Positions 51,856 to 64,000 of a stretch of 64,000 nt of DNA are shown here, in pieces. Every line of letters starts with the position of its first letter. The stretch's first letter is position 1. Under the pieces are notes generated by a model. The model did no database searches, had not been told where the DNA came from, and saw only the letters and a list, made by a program, of their open reading frames with translations. The stretch is from positions 1 through 64,000 of the forward strand of contig JAUYRP010000031.1 in NCBI GenBank assembly GCA_030696695.1, given 5' to 3'. Position numbers and translations under genes: made by a program. The DNA is from Methylophilus sp. (GTDB lineage Bacteria; Pseudomonadota; Gammaproteobacteria; Burkholderiales; Methylophilaceae).

Positions 51856-52656
51856 ATGGTTAAAGTAGTGATTGCGGGTGCAACTGGTCGTATGGGTCAC
51901 GCGCTCATTGAGAGTGTGTTAAATGATGCGGACTGCGTGTTGCATGGTGCGTTGGATCGTGAAGGGAGTCCACAGCTAGGTCGGGATGCTGGGGAGCAGT
52001 TTGGTCAAGTCACTCAAGTGCAATTGAGTTGTGATGTGAATGTGGTACTCAAAGGTGCGGATGTGCTCATTGATTTTACGCGACCTGAAGCGAGTATGCA
52101 GTATCTTGAGGCTTGCCGTGCGCTGAGCGTTAAGCATGTGATTGGTACCACAGGGTTTTCTGACGAACAGCGTACATCGATCGAAGCGGCTGCAAAAGAG
52201 ATAGCAATAGTGTTTGCGCCCAACATGAGTGTAGGCGTGACACTGTTGATCAATTTGGTGGAGCAAGCGGCGCGCGTGTTGAATGAAGGCTATGACATTG
52301 AAGTGGTAGAAATGCACCATCGCCATAAAGTAGATGCGCCTTCAGGCACCGCTTTACGTCTGGGTGAGGCAGCAGCGTATGGCCTTGGTCAAGCGTTAAA
52401 AGATTGTGCAGTCTATACACGCGAGGGTGTCACGGGCGAACGTGAAGCGGGAAAAATTGGCTTTGCGACCATGCGTGGAGGGGATGTGGTTGGGGATCAT
52501 ACTGTGGTGTTGGCAGGGGTGGGAGAGCGAGTTGAGTTAACGCACAAAGCCAGTAGCCGCGCGACATTTGCACAAGGCGCTTTACGCGCAGCAAAGTTTT
52601 TAGCTAGCCATTCGAAAGGTTTGTTTGACATGCGGGATGTACTTGGTTTACGTTAG
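51856..52656 (+). CDS. dapB: 4-hydroxy-tetrahydrodipicolinate reductase
   Basis: [43 protein letters not shown]. Confidence 0.97.
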   Translation: MVKVVIAGATGRMGHALIESVLNDADCVLHGALDREGSPQLGRDAGEQFGQVTQVQLSCDVNVVLKGADVLIDFTRPEASMQYLEACRALSVKHVIGTTGFSDEQRTSIEAAAKEIAIVFAPNMSVGVTLLINLVEQAARVLNEGYDIEVVEMHHRHKVDAPSGTALRLGEAAAYGLGQALKDCAVYTREGVTGEREAGKIGFATMRGGDVVGDHTVVLAGVGERVELTHKASSRATFAQGALRAAKFLASHSKGLFDMRDVLGLR

Positions 52657-52673
52657 TTAAGCAATTCCAGCGC

Positions 52674-52702
52674 TTGAGGCGCAGTCGAATTTCGGCTATA
52701 AT
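52674..52702 (+). promoter_or_regulatory. Putative sigma-70 promoter for carAB
   Basis: TTGAGG-N17-TATAAT. Confidence 0.65.
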
Positions 52703-52714
52703 GCATTAATTCTG

Positions 52715-52749
52715 AGAACGGGAAGAGTTTATAAAGCTTTTCCCGTTTT
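52715..52749 (+). terminator. 5'-leader hairpin upstream of carA (attenuator or dapB terminator)
   Basis: AACGGGAAGAG-TTTATAAAG-CTTTTCCCGTT then TTG, starting about 12 nt after the -10 box. Confidence 0.55.
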
Positions 52750-52796
52750 GCACATCTAATAATTGATGTGAGTCGTGTCAAATTAAGGAGCCCAAG

Positions 52797-53933
52797 GTGT
52801 CAAAAACAATTCCAGCGATTTTAGTGTTAGCAGATGGAACTGTTTTTAAGGGCGTTGCCATTGGCGCAGTTGGTCATACTATTGGCGAGGTGGTATTCAA
52901 TACCTCGATGACAGGCTACCAAGAAATTCTGACAGATCCTTCCTATACTCAGCAAATAGTGACATTGACTTACCCGCACATTGGCAACTATGGTACGAAT
53001 GCCGAAGATGTGGAATCAAGTAAAGTCTATGCTTCTGGATTAATCATCCGTGATTTGCCTTTATTGCATAGCAACTTCCGCAGTAATCACACGCTTTCTG
53101 ACTATCTTTCTGCAAATAACGTTGTAGCCATCGCGGATATTGATACGCGTAAATTAACGCGCATATTGCGCGAAAAAGGTGCGCAGGCTGGCTGTATCAT
53201 GGCAGGTGAAATAGATGAGTCAAAAGCGCTTGCGTTGGCGCAATCTTTCCCTGGCTTATCTGGAATGGACTTGGCTAAAGTGGTGAGCTGCGAAAAGCCA
53301 TACACGTTTACTGAAGGTGAGTGGGCGTTGGGTGAGGGCTATACAGCGCCTGATCAATCACAGTTTCATGTCGTGGCGTTTGATTATGGTGTGAAGCGTA
53401 ATATTCTTCGCATGTTAACTTCGCGCGGTTGTAAAGTGACTGTACTGCCAGCACAAGCAACCGCAGAGCAAGCCTTAGCATACCAACCAGACGGTATCTT
53501 TTTATCTAATGGTCCTGGTGACCCAGAGCCGTGTGATTATGCAATTAGCACAATCAAAACGTTAGTAGATACTGGTGTGCCAACGTTTGGTATTTGTTTG
53601 GGCCATCAATTGCTTGCTTTAGCGAGTGGTGCCAAAACCATGAAAATGAAATTTGGGCACCATGGTGCTAATCATCCAGTACAAGATGTCGCCTCTAAAC
53701 GTGTTTATATCACCAGTCAAAACCATGGCTTTGCTGCAGATCCCAAGACACTACCTAATAACGTAAAAGTCACGCATGTGTCGTTATTTGATGGCAGTTT
53801 GCAAGGCATTGCGCGTACTGATAAGCCCGCGTTTAGTTTTCAGGGTCACCCCGAAGCTAGTCCAGGGCCCACTGAGATGAGTTATTTATTTGACCAATTT
53901 ATTGAAATGATGCAAGAAAGAAAAACCAGCTAA
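52797..53933 (+). CDS. carA: carbamoyl-phosphate synthase small subunit
   Basis: GQH class I amidotransferase: [29 protein letters not shown] start. Confidence 0.98.
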   Translation: MSKTIPAILVLADGTVFKGVAIGAVGHTIGEVVFNTSMTGYQEILTDPSYTQQIVTLTYPHIGNYGTNAEDVESSKVYASGLIIRDLPLLHSNFRSNHTLSDYLSANNVVAIADIDTRKLTRILREKGAQAGCIMAGEIDESKALALAQSFPGLSGMDLAKVVSCEKPYTFTEGEWALGEGYTAPDQSQFHVVAFDYGVKRNILRMLTSRGCKVTVLPAQATAEQALAYQPDGIFLSNGPGDPEPCDYAISTIKTLVDTGVPTFGICLGHQLLALASGAKTMKMKFGHHGANHPVQDVASKRVYITSQNHGFAADPKTLPNNVKVTHVSLFDGSLQGIARTDKPAFSFQGHPEASPGPTEMSYLFDQFIEMMQERKTS

Positions 53934-56900
53934 TGGCAAAAAGAACCGACATTAAAAGCATTCTGATTATTGGCGCTGGTCCAATTGTCATCGGTCAAGC
54001 TTGCGAGTTTGATTATTCTGGCGCGCAAGCATGTAAGGCTCTGCGTGAAGAAGGTTATCGTGTGATTTTGGTGAACTCTAATCCAGCGACCATCATGACC
54101 GATCCAGAAATGGCAGACGCTACTTATATTGAGCCTATTACTTGGCAAGTAGTAGAAAAAATCATCGCAAAAGAAAAACCAGATGCGTTGCTGCCGACTA
54201 TGGGCGGGCAAACCGCATTGAATTGCGCCTTAGATTTAGACAAACACGGTGTGTTGAAGAAGTACAATGTTGAGTTAATTGGTGCTTCCAAAGAAGCGAT
54301 TGATAAAGCGGAAGACCGCCAAAAATTTAAAGAAGCCATGACCAAAATTGGTTTGGGTTCTGCTAAATCAGCGATTGCACACAGTCTAGAAGAGGCGTTA
54401 CAAGTACAAGCAAACATTGGTTATCCGGCCATTATTCGCCCTTCCTTTACTATGGGTGGTAGCGGTGGTGGTATTGCTTATAACCGTGAAGAATTTATAA
54501 CCATCTGCGAGCGTGGCTTAGATGCCTCGCCCACCAAAGAGCTGCTGATTGAAGAATCCATGCTCGGGTGGAAAGAGTATGAGATGGAAGTGGTGCGCGA
54601 TAAAGCAGACAACTGCATCATCATTTGTTCGATTGAAAACTTAGACCCCATGGGTGTGCATACCGGTGACTCGATTACAGTAGCACCCGCACAAACATTG
54701 ACGGATAAAGAATATCAGATCATGCGTAATGCCTCATTGGCGGTATTGCGTGAAATCGGCGTAGATACTGGGGGCTCCAACGTACAGTTTGCGATTAATC
54801 CAGATGATGGGCGCATGATTGTGATTGAGATGAATCCTCGCGTTTCACGTTCATCTGCGTTGGCTTCCAAAGCCACAGGTTTCCCAATTGCTAAAATTGC
54901 AGCAAAATTGGCGGTAGGGTTCACCTTAGATGAGCTACGCAACGAAATCACGGGTGGTCAAACCCCAGCTTCGTTTGAGCCGTCCATTGATTATGTAGTG
55001 ACTAAGATTCCTCGCTTTGCATTTGAGAAATTTCCACAAGCAGATTGCCGTTTAACCACGCAGATGAAATCTGTTGGTGAGGTGATGGCGATTGGCCGTA
55101 GCTTCCAAGAGTCATTCCAAAAAGCATTGCGTGGTTTAGAAGTAGGCGTAGATGGTTTAGATCCTATCACCACAGATTTAGATAGAATCACCAAGGAATT
55201 GGGTGAGCCTGGCCCTGAGCGTATCTGGTATGTAGGGGATGCGTTTAGATTGGGCTTGTCGATTGAGCAAGTATTCGATATTTCAAAAATAGACCCTTGG
55301 TTCTTGGCCCAAATTCAAGACATCATCAAACATGAGGCGGCCTTAAGTGGTAAGCATATTGCTGACTTAAATAAAGAGGCGCTATTCAAATTAAAACGCA
55401 TCGGCTTCTCTGATAGGCGCTTAGCTAAATTACTAGGCACCGATCAACATGCAGTCCGTGCATATCGTCAGGCGTTGAATGTGCGCCCAGTGTACAAGCG
55501 TGTGGATACATGTGCAGCTGAATTTGCGACAAATACTGCCTACATGTATTCCAGCTACGAAGAAGAGTGCGAAGCACAGCCGACCGATAAGAAAAAAATT
55601 ATGGTGTTGGGTGGTGGTCCAAACCGCATTGGTCAAGGGATTGAGTTCGATTATTGCTGCGTCCACGCAGCGTTTGCAATGCGCGAAGATGGCTATGAAA
55701 CCATTATGGTGAACTGCAACCCTGAAACGGTTTCCACCGATTACGACACGTCTGATCGCTTATATTTTGAGCCAGTGACATTGGAAGATGTATTGGAAAT
55801 CGTCAATATCGAAAAGCCAGTGGGTGTGATTGTGCAATACGGCGGCCAAACGCCACTGAAGCTAGCACGTGATTTAGAAAAAGCGGGTGTGCCCATTATT
55901 GGCACTACCCCAGATGCGATTGACCGCGCGGAAGACCGTGAGCGTTTCCAAAAAATGCTGCATGATTTAGGTTTAAAACAACCGCCGAATCGCACAGCAC
56001 GTACGCCAGAAGCAGCTTTAATTGCCGCAGCCGAGATTGGTTATCCATTGGTAGTACGTCCAAGCTATGTATTGGGCGGTCGTGCCATGGAAATCGTGCA
56101 TGAACAAAGTCAGCTTGAGCGCTACATGCGTGAAGCAGTAAAAGTATCCAATGAGTCCCCAGTATTACTTGATCGTTTTTTAAATGATGCGATTGAAGTC
56201 GATGTGGATGCCATCAGTGATGGTGAAGAGGTGTTGATAGGCGGCATTATGCAGCACGTTGAGCAGGCAGGTGTGCACTCTGGCGACTCAGCTTGTTCGC
56301 TACCACCTTATAGCTTAAGCAATGCGTTGCAAGATGTATTGCGTCAGCAGACTGTGCAGATGGCAAAGGCTCTGGGTGTAAAAGGTTTGATGAATGTGCA
56401 GTTTGCGATTCAAGGTGAAACCGTCTATGTATTAGAAGTGAATCCTCGTGCTTCCCGCACCGTGCCCTTTGTATCAAAAGCGTGCGGACTGCAGTTGGCT
56501 AAGATAGCAGCGCGTTGTATGGCTGGTCAAAGCTTGCAATCGCAAGGTGCGACCAAAGAAGTGATTCCCCCTTATTTCTCTGTAAAAGAAGCGGTATTCC
56601 CATTCATTAAATTCCCTGGAGTCGATACGATTTTAGGACCAGAAATGAAATCAACTGGTGAGGTTATGGGGGTAGGCAATACCTTTGCTGAAGCATTTGT
56701 GAAGTCGCAGTTGGGTGCTTCTGCTAAATTACCTAAAGGCGGTAAAGCGTTTATCAGTGTACGGAACGAAGACCACCAGAAAGTGGTCGATATTGCTAAG
56801 GACTTGGCCAACTTAGGGTTTACTCTGGTGGCCACCAAAGGTACCGCAAGAGCTTTGGCAGAAAATGGCTTGACCGTGTTACCTGTTAACAAAGTGGCGG

Positions 56901-57136
56901 AAGGTCGCCCACATATTGTGGACATGATTAAAAACAACGAAATTAATTTTATTGTGAATGTCACTGAAGACAAAAAAGCAGTAGCAGACTCCTATGAAAT
57001 TCGTCGTAGTGCTTTGCAAAACAAAGTGACGTATTACACCACGTTGGCTGGCGCTAAAGCAGCATGTATCGGTATGACCTATATGCAAGAGCTCAATGTG
57101 GAATCGATACAAGACTTGCATAAAAGGCTTGCATAA
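53933..57136 (+). CDS. carB: carbamoyl-phosphate synthase large subunit
   Basis: 1067 aa, duplicated ATP-grasp domains. Confidence 0.99.
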   Translation: MAKRTDIKSILIIGAGPIVIGQACEFDYSGAQACKALREEGYRVILVNSNPATIMTDPEMADATYIEPITWQVVEKIIAKEKPDALLPTMGGQTALNCALDLDKHGVLKKYNVELIGASKEAIDKAEDRQKFKEAMTKIGLGSAKSAIAHSLEEALQVQANIGYPAIIRPSFTMGGSGGGIAYNREEFITICERGLDASPTKELLIEESMLGWKEYEMEVVRDKADNCIIICSIENLDPMGVHTGDSITVAPAQTLTDKEYQIMRNASLAVLREIGVDTGGSNVQFAINPDDGRMIVIEMNPRVSRSSALASKATGFPIAKIAAKLAVGFTLDELRNEITGGQTPASFEPSIDYVVTKIPRFAFEKFPQADCRLTTQMKSVGEVMAIGRSFQESFQKALRGLEVGVDGLDPITTDLDRITKELGEPGPERIWYVGDAFRLGLSIEQVFDISKIDPWFLAQIQDIIKHEAALSGKHIADLNKEALFKLKRIGFSDRRLAKLLGTDQHAVRAYRQALNVRPVYKRVDTCAAEFATNTAYMYSSYEEECEAQPTDKKKIMVLGGGPNRIGQGIEFDYCCVHAAFAMREDGYETIMVNCNPETVSTDYDTSDRLYFEPVTLEDVLEIVNIEKPVGVIVQYGGQTPLKLARDLEKAGVPIIGTTPDAIDRAEDRERFQKMLHDLGLKQPPNRTARTPEAALIAAAEIGYPLVVRPSYVLGGRAMEIVHEQSQLERYMREAVKVSNESPVLLDRFLNDAIEVDVDAISDGEEVLIGGIMQHVEQAGVHSGDSACSLPPYSLSNALQDVLRQQTVQMAKALGVKGLMNVQFAIQGETVYVLEVNPRASRTVPFVSKACGLQLAKIAARCMAGQSLQSQGATKEVIPPYFSVKEAVFPFIKFPGVDTILGPEMKSTGEVMGVGNTFAEAFVKSQLGASAKLPKGGKAFISVRNEDHQKVVDIAKDLANLGFTLVATKGTARALAENGLTVLPVNKVAEGRPHIVDMIKNNEINFIVNVTEDKKAVADSYEIRRSALQNKVTYYTTLAGAKAACIGMTYMQELNVESIQDLHKRLA

Positions 57137-57172
57137 AATACACTCGTTCTTATAGAAATTGCATTGTTTTAG

Positions 57173-57209
57173 AAAGCCACGCTCTTGCAGAGTGTGGTTT
57201 ATTTTTTTT
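57173..57209 (+). terminator. Rho-independent terminator after carB
   Basis: AAAGCCACGCTCT-TGC-AGAGTGTGGTTT followed by ATTTTTTTT. Confidence 0.85.
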
Positions 57210-57233
57210 GTAGCATATTGATAAGGTTTTAAT

Positions 57234-57716
57234 ATGGCAGTAAATCAAATTCCAGTCACAGTGATTGGTGCAGAACTTTTAAAAGAAGAGTTGCAGCGTT
57301 TACGTTCGGTAGATCGTCCAAATATAATTCAAGCGATTGCAGAAGCTCGTGCTCAAGGTGATTTGTCTGAGAATGCTGAGTATGAATCTGCCAAAGAGCG
57401 TCAGAGCTTTATTGAAGGTAGGATTGCTGAGTTAGAAAGTAAATTATCCAATTTACAAGTCATTGATCCCAAAACGCTCAATGCCGAAGGCCGTGTGGTA
57501 TTCGGTGCCACAGTACGTTTTGAAGATTTAGATTCGGGCGATACGAAAATCTACCAAATCGTTGGGGAAGATGAAGCGGACATTAAAGGCGGAAAAATCT
57601 CAGTCGGTTCCCCAATTGCGCGTGCTTTGATAGGTAAGTCCGAAGGTGAAATCGCAGAAGTGTTATCTCCTGGCGGCGTGAAAGAGTGCGAAATTATTGA
57701 AGTGCTTTATATTTAG
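57234..57716 (+). CDS. greA: transcription elongation factor GreA
   Basis: [34 protein letters not shown]. Confidence 0.97.
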   Translation: MAVNQIPVTVIGAELLKEELQRLRSVDRPNIIQAIAEARAQGDLSENAEYESAKERQSFIEGRIAELESKLSNLQVIDPKTLNAEGRVVFGATVRFEDLDSGDTKIYQIVGEDEADIKGGKISVGSPIARALIGKSEGEIAEVLSPGGVKECEIIEVLYI

Positions 57717-57731
57717 TTACCAGAAGATACG

Positions 57732-58169
57732 ATGTCAAAAAAACTTACATTAATAGTGATTACCTTATGGGTAGGCGCGCTCTGGATGACTGGATTGAGT
57801 GCTTATTTGCTATTTGATACTTTGCAAGATAAACAAATGGCAGGTCGACTTGCGGGTAAATTGTTTTTAGTGGTGAGTTATATTGGTATTGCTAGTGCGT
57901 TTTATTTATTGATACAACGCTTAACAGAGTTTGGTACTGCTGCACTTAAACAAAGTTACTTTTGGGCAGCGTTTGTGATGTTATTACTGGTATTGGCTGG
58001 CCATTTTGGTATTCAGCCTTTATTAGCACAGCTAAAAACCGCCGCGATGCCAAATGACGTTATGCATAGTGTGTTTGCAAGCAGATTCAGTACTTGGCAC
58101 GGTGTGGCCAGTGTGGCTTATGTGGTGGAATGTTTGCTAGGATTTGTGCTGGTGCTCAGAGTACGTTAA
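57732..58169 (+). CDS. DUF4149-type integral membrane protein
   Basis: 4-TM protein in conserved greA-DUF4149-yhbY neighbourhood. Confidence 0.75.
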   Translation: MSKKLTLIVITLWVGALWMTGLSAYLLFDTLQDKQMAGRLAGKLFLVVSYIGIASAFYLLIQRLTEFGTAALKQSYFWAAFVMLLLVLAGHFGIQPLLAQLKTAAMPNDVMHSVFASRFSTWHGVASVAYVVECLLGFVLVLRVR

Positions 58170-58200
58170 CGCACTCTGGAGCGCTCAAAATCTGATGTAA

Positions 58201-58518
58201 CTAGCGTTTGGGAATCACTACTTTAGCGGATTCTTTGATGGTTGTGCTCGGGCGGTAGAACACAAGTTGTTTTCCAATATGGTGCACTGCAACTGCTTGT
58301 GTTTTGTTGCAAATTTCAGTGTAGATAGCTTTACGCGCTTCGCGGTCATCACCTGCAACTTGCACTTTAATCAGTTCATGTGCATTTAGGTTGAGTTCAA
58401 TCTCTTTGATTACATTCTCTGTGAGCCCTTGATTGCCTATCATGACAACAGGGCTTAAGCTGTGGGCAAGGCCACGTAAATGTGCGATTTGTTTGGTATT
58501 CAGTTGCATAATGGTCAT
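58201..58518 (-). CDS. yhbY: YhbY family RNA-binding protein
   Basis: LRGLAHSLSPVVMIGNQGLTENVIKEIELNLNAHELIKVQV (CRS1_YhbY). Confidence 0.94.
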   Translation of the reverse strand: MTIMQLNTKQIAHLRGLAHSLSPVVMIGNQGLTENVIKEIELNLNAHELIKVQVAGDDREARKAIYTEICNKTQAVAVHHIGKQLVFYRPSTTIKESAKVVIPKR

Positions 58519-58563
58519 TTCTATTCAATAGTTAATATTTTATCACGAAGCAGTCAATTCCCT

Positions 58564-59181
58564 ATGAAACCATCCAGAACAAGTAAAGCATGGATGCAAG
58601 AGCACCTCAACGACCCTTATGTGAAAATGGCGCAGAAGGATGGCTATCGCGCGCGCGCGGCATATAAACTGATTGAAATTGACGACAAAGATAAACTGAT
58701 TAAACCGGGTATGACTGTAGTGGACTTAGGCTCAACGCCTGGAAGCTGGTCTCAAGTAGTTGCGCAACGTTTAAAAGGCCAAGGCCGTATTATTGCGCTG
58801 GATATTTTAGACATGCACCCAATTGCACAAGTCGAATTTATTCAAGGCGATTTTCGTGAAGAAGCGGTGCTCAAACAGCTAGAAGCGACGTTAAATAATA
58901 AGTTGGTTGACCTTGTAATTGCTGACATGGCCCCCAATATAAGTGGAGTAAAAGATGTAGACCAAGCCGGTGCGGCTTATTTGACGGAGTTAGCTTTAGA
59001 TTTTAGTCAGACTTGGTTGAAACCAGGTGGTAACTTCTTGGTCAAAGTGTTTATCGGAAGTGGGTTTGATGATTTGGTGAAAGTCATGCGTGGGCAATTT
59101 GAAAAAGTGGTCACACGCAAACCAAAGGCATCGCGCGACCGAAGTAGTGAAGTGTACCTGCTGGGCTTGAAACGCAAATAA
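58564..59181 (+). CDS. rlmE: 23S rRNA (uridine2552-2'-O)-methyltransferase
   Basis: RARAAYKLIEIDDKDKLIKPGMTVVDLGSTPGSWSQV; start trimmed from 58480. Confidence 0.96.
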   Translation: MKPSRTSKAWMQEHLNDPYVKMAQKDGYRARAAYKLIEIDDKDKLIKPGMTVVDLGSTPGSWSQVVAQRLKGQGRIIALDILDMHPIAQVEFIQGDFREEAVLKQLEATLNNKLVDLVIADMAPNISGVKDVDQAGAAYLTELALDFSQTWLKPGGNFLVKVFIGSGFDDLVKVMRGQFEKVVTRKPKASRDRSSEVYLLGLKRK

Positions 59182-59298
59182 GGTTGTAAGTTGTTTGCTG
59201 TTAATAAACTGACATTCATTAACACTGTAGTTATGCAACATCATGCCGATAAAAAGGTATAAAATAATTTAATCCTGTACTTAGGTGAAGGAACACAA

Positions 59299-61191
59299 TT
59301 GAATAATATCGCAAAAAGTATTGCAATTTGGCTCGCTATTGCATTGGTCTTAATGACTGCCTTTAATCAATTTGGCGGCTCAACCAAGGCTGATAGCCAA
59401 GTGGTGTACTCTCAATTTATGCAAGAAGTCAAAGCAGGCAATATTGCGAAAGTACAAATTGATGGTCGTGTATTACGTGCGACTACACATCAAGGCAAAA
59501 ACTTCAACACCTATGCGCCTACCGACCCGTGGTTAGTCTCTGACTTGCTCAAAAATAATGTCATCGTGGAAGCCAAACCAGAAGAACAAGAATCACTCTT
59601 GATGAGTATTTTTGTGTCTTGGTTCCCAATGATTTTGCTTATTGGTGTGTGGATTTTCTTTATGCGCCAAATGCAAGGTGGTGGCAAAGGCGGTGGCCCA
59701 TTCTCATTTGGTAAAAGCAAAGCGCGCCAGTTAGATGAAAGCTCTAACCAAACTACATTTGCAGATGTGGCAGGTTGTGACGAAGCCAAAGAAGAAGTGA
59801 CTGAACTAGTCGATTTCTTGAAAGAACCAACTAAATTTCAAAAATTGGGTGGTCGTATCCCACGTGGTGTGTTGCTGGTGGGCCCTCCGGGTACTGGTAA
59901 AACTTTGTTAGCACGCGCCATTGCTGGTGAAGCTAAAGTGCCTTTCTTCTCAATTTCAGGTTCAGACTTTGTGGAAATGTTTGTGGGTGTAGGTGCTGCC
60001 CGCGTACGTGACATGTTTGAGACCGCCAAAAAGAATTCTCCTTGCATCATCTTTATTGACGAGATTGATGCGGTAGGTCGTAGCCGTGGTGCAGGTACTG
60101 GTGGTGGTAACGATGAGCGTGAGCAAACACTAAACCAATTATTGGTGGAGATGGACGGCTTTGAAGCGAGTTCTGGTGTGATTATTATTGCTGCGACTAA
60201 CCGTGCCGATGTACTCGATAAAGCGTTGTTGCGTCCGGGTCGTTTTGACCGTCAAGTGATGGTAGGTCTGCCCGACATTAAAGGCCGTGAACAAATCTTA
60301 TTGGTGCATATGCGTAAAGTGCCGATTGACCCAGATGTGAAAGCTGACATCATTGCGCGTGGTACACCAGGCTTTAGCGGTGCGGATTTGGCTAACTTGG
60401 TGAATGAGGCAGCGCTATTTGCCGCACGTCGCAATAAACGTACAGTCGATATGGCGGACTTTGAAGATGCGAAAGATAAAATCTTTATGGGTCCAGAACG
60501 TAAATCGATGGTGATGCGTGAAGAAGAGCGCCGTAACACGGCTTATCATGAGAGTGGTCACGCAGTGGTCGCTAAATTGTTACCTAAAGCAGATCCCGTG
60601 CACAAAGTGACTATTATGCCGCGCGGTTGGGCATTAGGTTTAACTTGGCAGCTGCCAGAGTTTGACCGCATTAGTAACTACAAAGATAAGATGCTAGAAG
60701 AAATTTCAATATTGTTCGGTGGCCGTATTGCAGAAGAGATTTTCATGCATCAAATGTCTACTGGCGCTTCTAATGACTTTGAGCGTGCGACTAAATTAGC
60801 ACGTGATATGGTGACTAAATACGGCATGTCTGATGCATTAGGCACCATGGTATATGCAGGCAATGAGCAGGATTCGTTCTTTGGCAGCATGAGCTCAAAA
60901 ACCGTTTCTGAAGCAACACAACAGAAAGTGGACGCAGAGATTCGCCGTATTTTAGATGAGCAATACGGCATTGCTCGTAAATTGTTGGAAGATAACCGCG
61001 ATAAAGTGGAAGCGATGACGGCTGCACTAATGGAGTTCGAAACCATTGATGCGGACCAGATTAATGACATCATGGCAGGAATACCAGTGCGTGCACCAAA
61101 ACCACGTCAAGCCAGCACTAAACCAACTTCTGGTGGTGGCTCTGGTGCCGTGGTGAATCCAGCACCACAACCAACAGCAAAAAATGACTAA
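59299..61191 (+). CDS. ftsH: ATP-dependent zinc metalloprotease FtsH
   Basis: [22 protein letters not shown] region, [10 protein letters not shown] zinc motif. Confidence 0.99.
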   Translation: MNNIAKSIAIWLAIALVLMTAFNQFGGSTKADSQVVYSQFMQEVKAGNIAKVQIDGRVLRATTHQGKNFNTYAPTDPWLVSDLLKNNVIVEAKPEEQESLLMSIFVSWFPMILLIGVWIFFMRQMQGGGKGGGPFSFGKSKARQLDESSNQTTFADVAGCDEAKEEVTELVDFLKEPTKFQKLGGRIPRGVLLVGPPGTGKTLLARAIAGEAKVPFFSISGSDFVEMFVGVGAARVRDMFETAKKNSPCIIFIDEIDAVGRSRGAGTGGGNDEREQTLNQLLVEMDGFEASSGVIIIAATNRADVLDKALLRPGRFDRQVMVGLPDIKGREQILLVHMRKVPIDPDVKADIIARGTPGFSGADLANLVNEAALFAARRNKRTVDMADFEDAKDKIFMGPERKSMVMREEERRNTAYHESGHAVVAKLLPKADPVHKVTIMPRGWALGLTWQLPEFDRISNYKDKMLEEISILFGGRIAEEIFMHQMSTGASNDFERATKLARDMVTKYGMSDALGTMVYAGNEQDSFFGSMSSKTVSEATQQKVDAEIRRILDEQYGIARKLLEDNRDKVEAMTAALMEFETIDADQINDIMAGIPVRAPKPRQASTKPTSGGGSGAVVNPAPQPTAKND

Positions 61192-61209
61192 TTAACTTTT
61201 GTAGGATAC

Positions 61210-61248
61210 AAGGGTTGGCTAAATGTAAATTTAGGCCAACCCTTTTTT
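61210..61248 (+). terminator. Rho-independent terminator after ftsH
   Basis: AAGGGTTGGC...GCCAACCCTTTTTT. Confidence 0.9.
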
Positions 61249-61263
61249 ATTGATGGTAACTAA

Positions 61264-62106
61264 TTGATGATATTGCGCTCTGCACAATTTGACTTAACAC
61301 TGACCCGTCCACATGTGATGGGCATCGTGAATATTACGCCAGATTCATTTTCCGACGGGGGTAAATTCACCCATACCTCAGCCGCAGTTGAGCATGCGTT
61401 GAACTTGCTGAGGCAAGGGGCTGATATTCTCGATATCGGCGGAGAATCAACTAGGCCGAATGCAACACCAGTGAGCTTGCAAGAAGAGTTAGATCGGGTG
61501 ATTCCAGTCATTGAAGCATTGGCTGGTAAAATTTCTGTGCCTATTTCGATAGATACCTATAAACCAGAAGTGATGGCCGCTGCAATTCAAGCTGGGGCAA
61601 GTATGGTGAATGATGTGCGTGCTTTACAGGAAATTGGGGCATTAGAAGTGGTGGCAAAGTGTGATGTGGGTGTTTGCTTAATGCATATGCAGGGGACACC
61701 ACAAACGATGCAAGTAAACCCGATGTATGAAGATGTAGTGCAGGAGGTTAAAGTATTTCTGGCAGAACGCGTTGCAGCATGTATGGCAGCGGGTATGTCA
61801 AAAGATCGCATTGTATTAGATCCAGGGTTTGGCTTTGGCAAAACACGTGCTCATAACATTTTGTTGATACAAGAGTTAGCCGCCTTACAATCGCTAGGCT
61901 ATCCATTGTTGGTGGGTCTATCTCGAAAATCTGTACTTGGGCAAATGACAGGGCAAGATGTAGAGGCTCGATTGCATGCGAGTGTTGCTGCGGCGGTGAT
62001 TTCTGCCTTGAAAGGCGCTAAAATAGTGCGTGTGCATGATGTGAAAGCCACTGTAGAAGCGCTCAAAGTAGTGGCTGCAATAGATGAGCAACAGCAGGAC
62101 AACTAA
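61264..62106 (+). CDS. folP: dihydropteroate synthase
   Basis: VMGIVNITPDSFSDGGKF, DIGGESTRPNA, DPGFGFGKT. Confidence 0.97.
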   Translation: MMILRSAQFDLTLTRPHVMGIVNITPDSFSDGGKFTHTSAAVEHALNLLRQGADILDIGGESTRPNATPVSLQEELDRVIPVIEALAGKISVPISIDTYKPEVMAAAIQAGASMVNDVRALQEIGALEVVAKCDVGVCLMHMQGTPQTMQVNPMYEDVVQEVKVFLAERVAACMAAGMSKDRIVLDPGFGFGKTRAHNILLIQELAALQSLGYPLLVGLSRKSVLGQMTGQDVEARLHASVAAAVISALKGAKIVRVHDVKATVEALKVVAAIDEQQQDN

Positions 62107-62135
62107 AACGATAACGATAAATAAGATGGGTAGAG

Positions 62136-63491
62136 ATGACTAAGCAATATTTTGGTACAGACGGCATTCGTGGCAAGGTGGGGGAGTCCGTGATTACGCC
62201 AGAGTTTGTCATGCGTTTGGGTTACGCGGCAGGCCGTGTGTTGGCAAAACGAGAGATGCTGCCTAAAGGCGTACGCCCAGCAGTATTAATTGGTAAGGAT
62301 ACGCGTATATCAGGTTATATGTTAGAAGCTGCACTTGAAGCGGGCTTGTCTGCTGCAGGGGTGGATGTATTGTTGACTGGCCCTATGCCAACGCCGGCAG
62401 TTGCTTATTTGACACGCGCTTTGCGCGCACAGGCGGGGATTGTGATTTCCGCCTCCCATAATCCTTACTATGACAACGGCATCAAGTTTTTCTCTAGCCA
62501 AGGCGCTAAATTACCAGATGATGTTGAGCATGCGATTGAGGCTGAGCTGGCGCGACCTATGCAAGTGATGGAATCTGCGCACTTGGGTAAAGCCAAGCGT
62601 GTGGATGATGCAGCTGGTCGTTATGTCGAATTTTGTAAAAGTACCTTTCCCAATCATCTCGATTTGCGTGGATTAAAAATCGTACTTGATTGCGCACATG
62701 GCGCAACCTACCATGTAGCACCTGACGTGTTTCATGAGTTAGGAGCAGAAGTCATTGCCATTGGAAACCAGCCTGATGGCATTAACATTAATGAGCAAGT
62801 TGGCTCTACCCACCCACAAGCTTTGCAAAAGGCAGTAATTGCACACCAAGCAGATTTAGGCATTGCGTTTGATGGTGATGGAGACCGTGTCATGATGGTC
62901 GACCAACAAGGGCAATTGCTAGATGGTGACCAATTACTCTACGTGATTGCATTGGGTTTATATGCCAAAGGCAAACTCAAAGGTGGCGTTGCGGGCACTT
63001 TGATGACTAACTTGGCATTGGAGCATGCGCTGCAAAAACACCAAATTCCGTTTGCACGTGCAAAGGTGGGCGATCGTTATGTGCTTGAATTGCTCAACGA
63101 GAAAAACTGGAAATTAGGTGGTGAAAATTCTGGTCACATTTTGACGCTGGACAAGCATACCAGCGGCGATGCCATCATTGCTGCATTGCAAGTCTTGCAG
63201 TCATTACGTGAAAGTGGAAAAACCTTGGCTGAGTTAGGTGCAGGGTTAACTTTGTATCCACAAGTGCTGATTAATGTGACGACTCCACACAAGTTAGACT
63301 TGAGTCATCAAGGCATTCAGGATTCTGTTAAAGCCGCTGAAACCACGCTTAACGGCACAGGTCGTGTCTTATTGCGGGCATCAGGCACTGAGCCAAAAAT
63401 TCGGGTGATGGTAGAAGGACAAGATGCAACATTGGTGCAGCAATTGGCTGAAAATATTGCAGCAGAAGTACGTGTTGCAGCTGGGGTTTAA
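62136..63491 (+). CDS. glmM: phosphoglucosamine mutase
   Basis: [41 protein letters not shown]. Confidence 0.98.
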   Translation: MTKQYFGTDGIRGKVGESVITPEFVMRLGYAAGRVLAKREMLPKGVRPAVLIGKDTRISGYMLEAALEAGLSAAGVDVLLTGPMPTPAVAYLTRALRAQAGIVISASHNPYYDNGIKFFSSQGAKLPDDVEHAIEAELARPMQVMESAHLGKAKRVDDAAGRYVEFCKSTFPNHLDLRGLKIVLDCAHGATYHVAPDVFHELGAEVIAIGNQPDGININEQVGSTHPQALQKAVIAHQADLGIAFDGDGDRVMMVDQQGQLLDGDQLLYVIALGLYAKGKLKGGVAGTLMTNLALEHALQKHQIPFARAKVGDRYVLELLNEKNWKLGGENSGHILTLDKHTSGDAIIAALQVLQSLRESGKTLAELGAGLTLYPQVLINVTTPHKLDLSHQGIQDSVKAAETTLNGTGRVLLRASGTEPKIRVMVEGQDATLVQQLAENIAAEVRVAAGV

Positions 63492-63592
63492 TACGAAACT
63501 GTATAGTTAGATTCAAAAAAAGTTCATCTCACTGTCACGCCTGCTTCACAGGCGACAAGCATGATGGCCTCATCAACAAGTGTCAGGAGTGG

Positions 63593-64000
63593 ATGATGGC
63601 CAACAAAATGCAAATGTACCTCAGTCGCATGCATGCAGTCGACAGTGATTTGTGTGTGCGTGTCAGTCATACCAATCAATACCGAGTAATCCGTGATGTA
63701 TTTAGAGCCGTAAGCCGATTAGGGGATGGCGTGTTTTGGTATGCACTTATGCTAGCCATTTTGGCGGTTAAACAAATGGATGGCTTGATGCCTGTGCTGC
63801 ACATGGCTTCCGCTGGCCTCACTGGTACGCTTATTTATAAATGGTTAAAGCATAAAACGCATCGCCCGCGTCCGTTTCAAGTGCGTCAAGATGTTTGGGT
63901 TGTTGGCAAGCCATTGGATCGTTTTAGTTTCCCCTCTGGCCATACTTTGCACGCAGTGGTGTTTGGCATGATCGCAATCGCATATTATCCAGTGCTTGCT
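63593..64000 (+). CDS. PAP2-family phosphatase (C-terminus beyond window)
   Basis: Read directly: MMANKMQMYLSRMHAVDSD...KHKTHRPRPF...FSFPSGHTLHAVVF; KX6RP and PSGH motifs. Confidence 0.85.
   Translation, partial: MMANKMQMYLSRMHAVDSDLCVRVSHTNQYRVIRDVFRAVSRLGDGVFWYALMLAILAVKQMDGLMPVLHMASAGLTGTLIYKWLKHKTHRPRPFQVRQDVWVVGKPLDRFSFPSGHTLHAVVFGMIAIAYYPVLA

Noticed and set aside
58480-58563. N-terminal extension of the rlmE ORF
   Set aside because: Overlaps divergent yhbY start; RlmE similarity begins at MKPSRTSKAWMQEH (58564)

Overview
This 64 kb window looks like a chromosomal segment from a betaproteobacterium, probably Methylophilaceae-like (inferred from gene content and order, not tested). Most of it is housekeeping: ftsX-ftsE-ftsY, a paired M16 peptidase module, rsmD-coaD-ferredoxin-gloA, a creB/creC/creD two-component locus coupled to an M23 peptidase, grpE-dnaK-dnaJ, edd-eda, hldE-gmhA-hldD, hemH-hrcA-nadK-recN-fur-bamE-dapB-carA-carB-greA, yhbY/rlmE-ftsH-folP-glmM and a truncated PAP2 phosphatase. 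The accessory parts are (i) a NhaR-like LysR / SbtA bicarbonate permease / PII-like / MgtC block at 0.4-3.5 kb, followed by a degraded intergenic scar, and (ii) an LPS core locus at 23.5-45 kb. That locus has several Kdo/WaaP/InaA-type kinase-like proteins (one a two-domain fusion, two lacking the usual catalytic Asp), a NodU-type carbamoyltransferase, a 2OG-Fe(II) oxygenase, an FkbM methyltransferase, glycosyltransferases and an AT-rich insert. I saw no tRNA, rRNA, CRISPR array or insertion sequence. I cannot point to a clearly new defence or mobile system. The best second-look candidates are the LPS kinase/carbamoylation locus, the SbtA/PII-like/MgtC/NhaR block, the CreD-M23 coupling, the BamE fusion, the G8 tract in front of a glycosyltransferase, and two leader hairpins that may act as attenuators.
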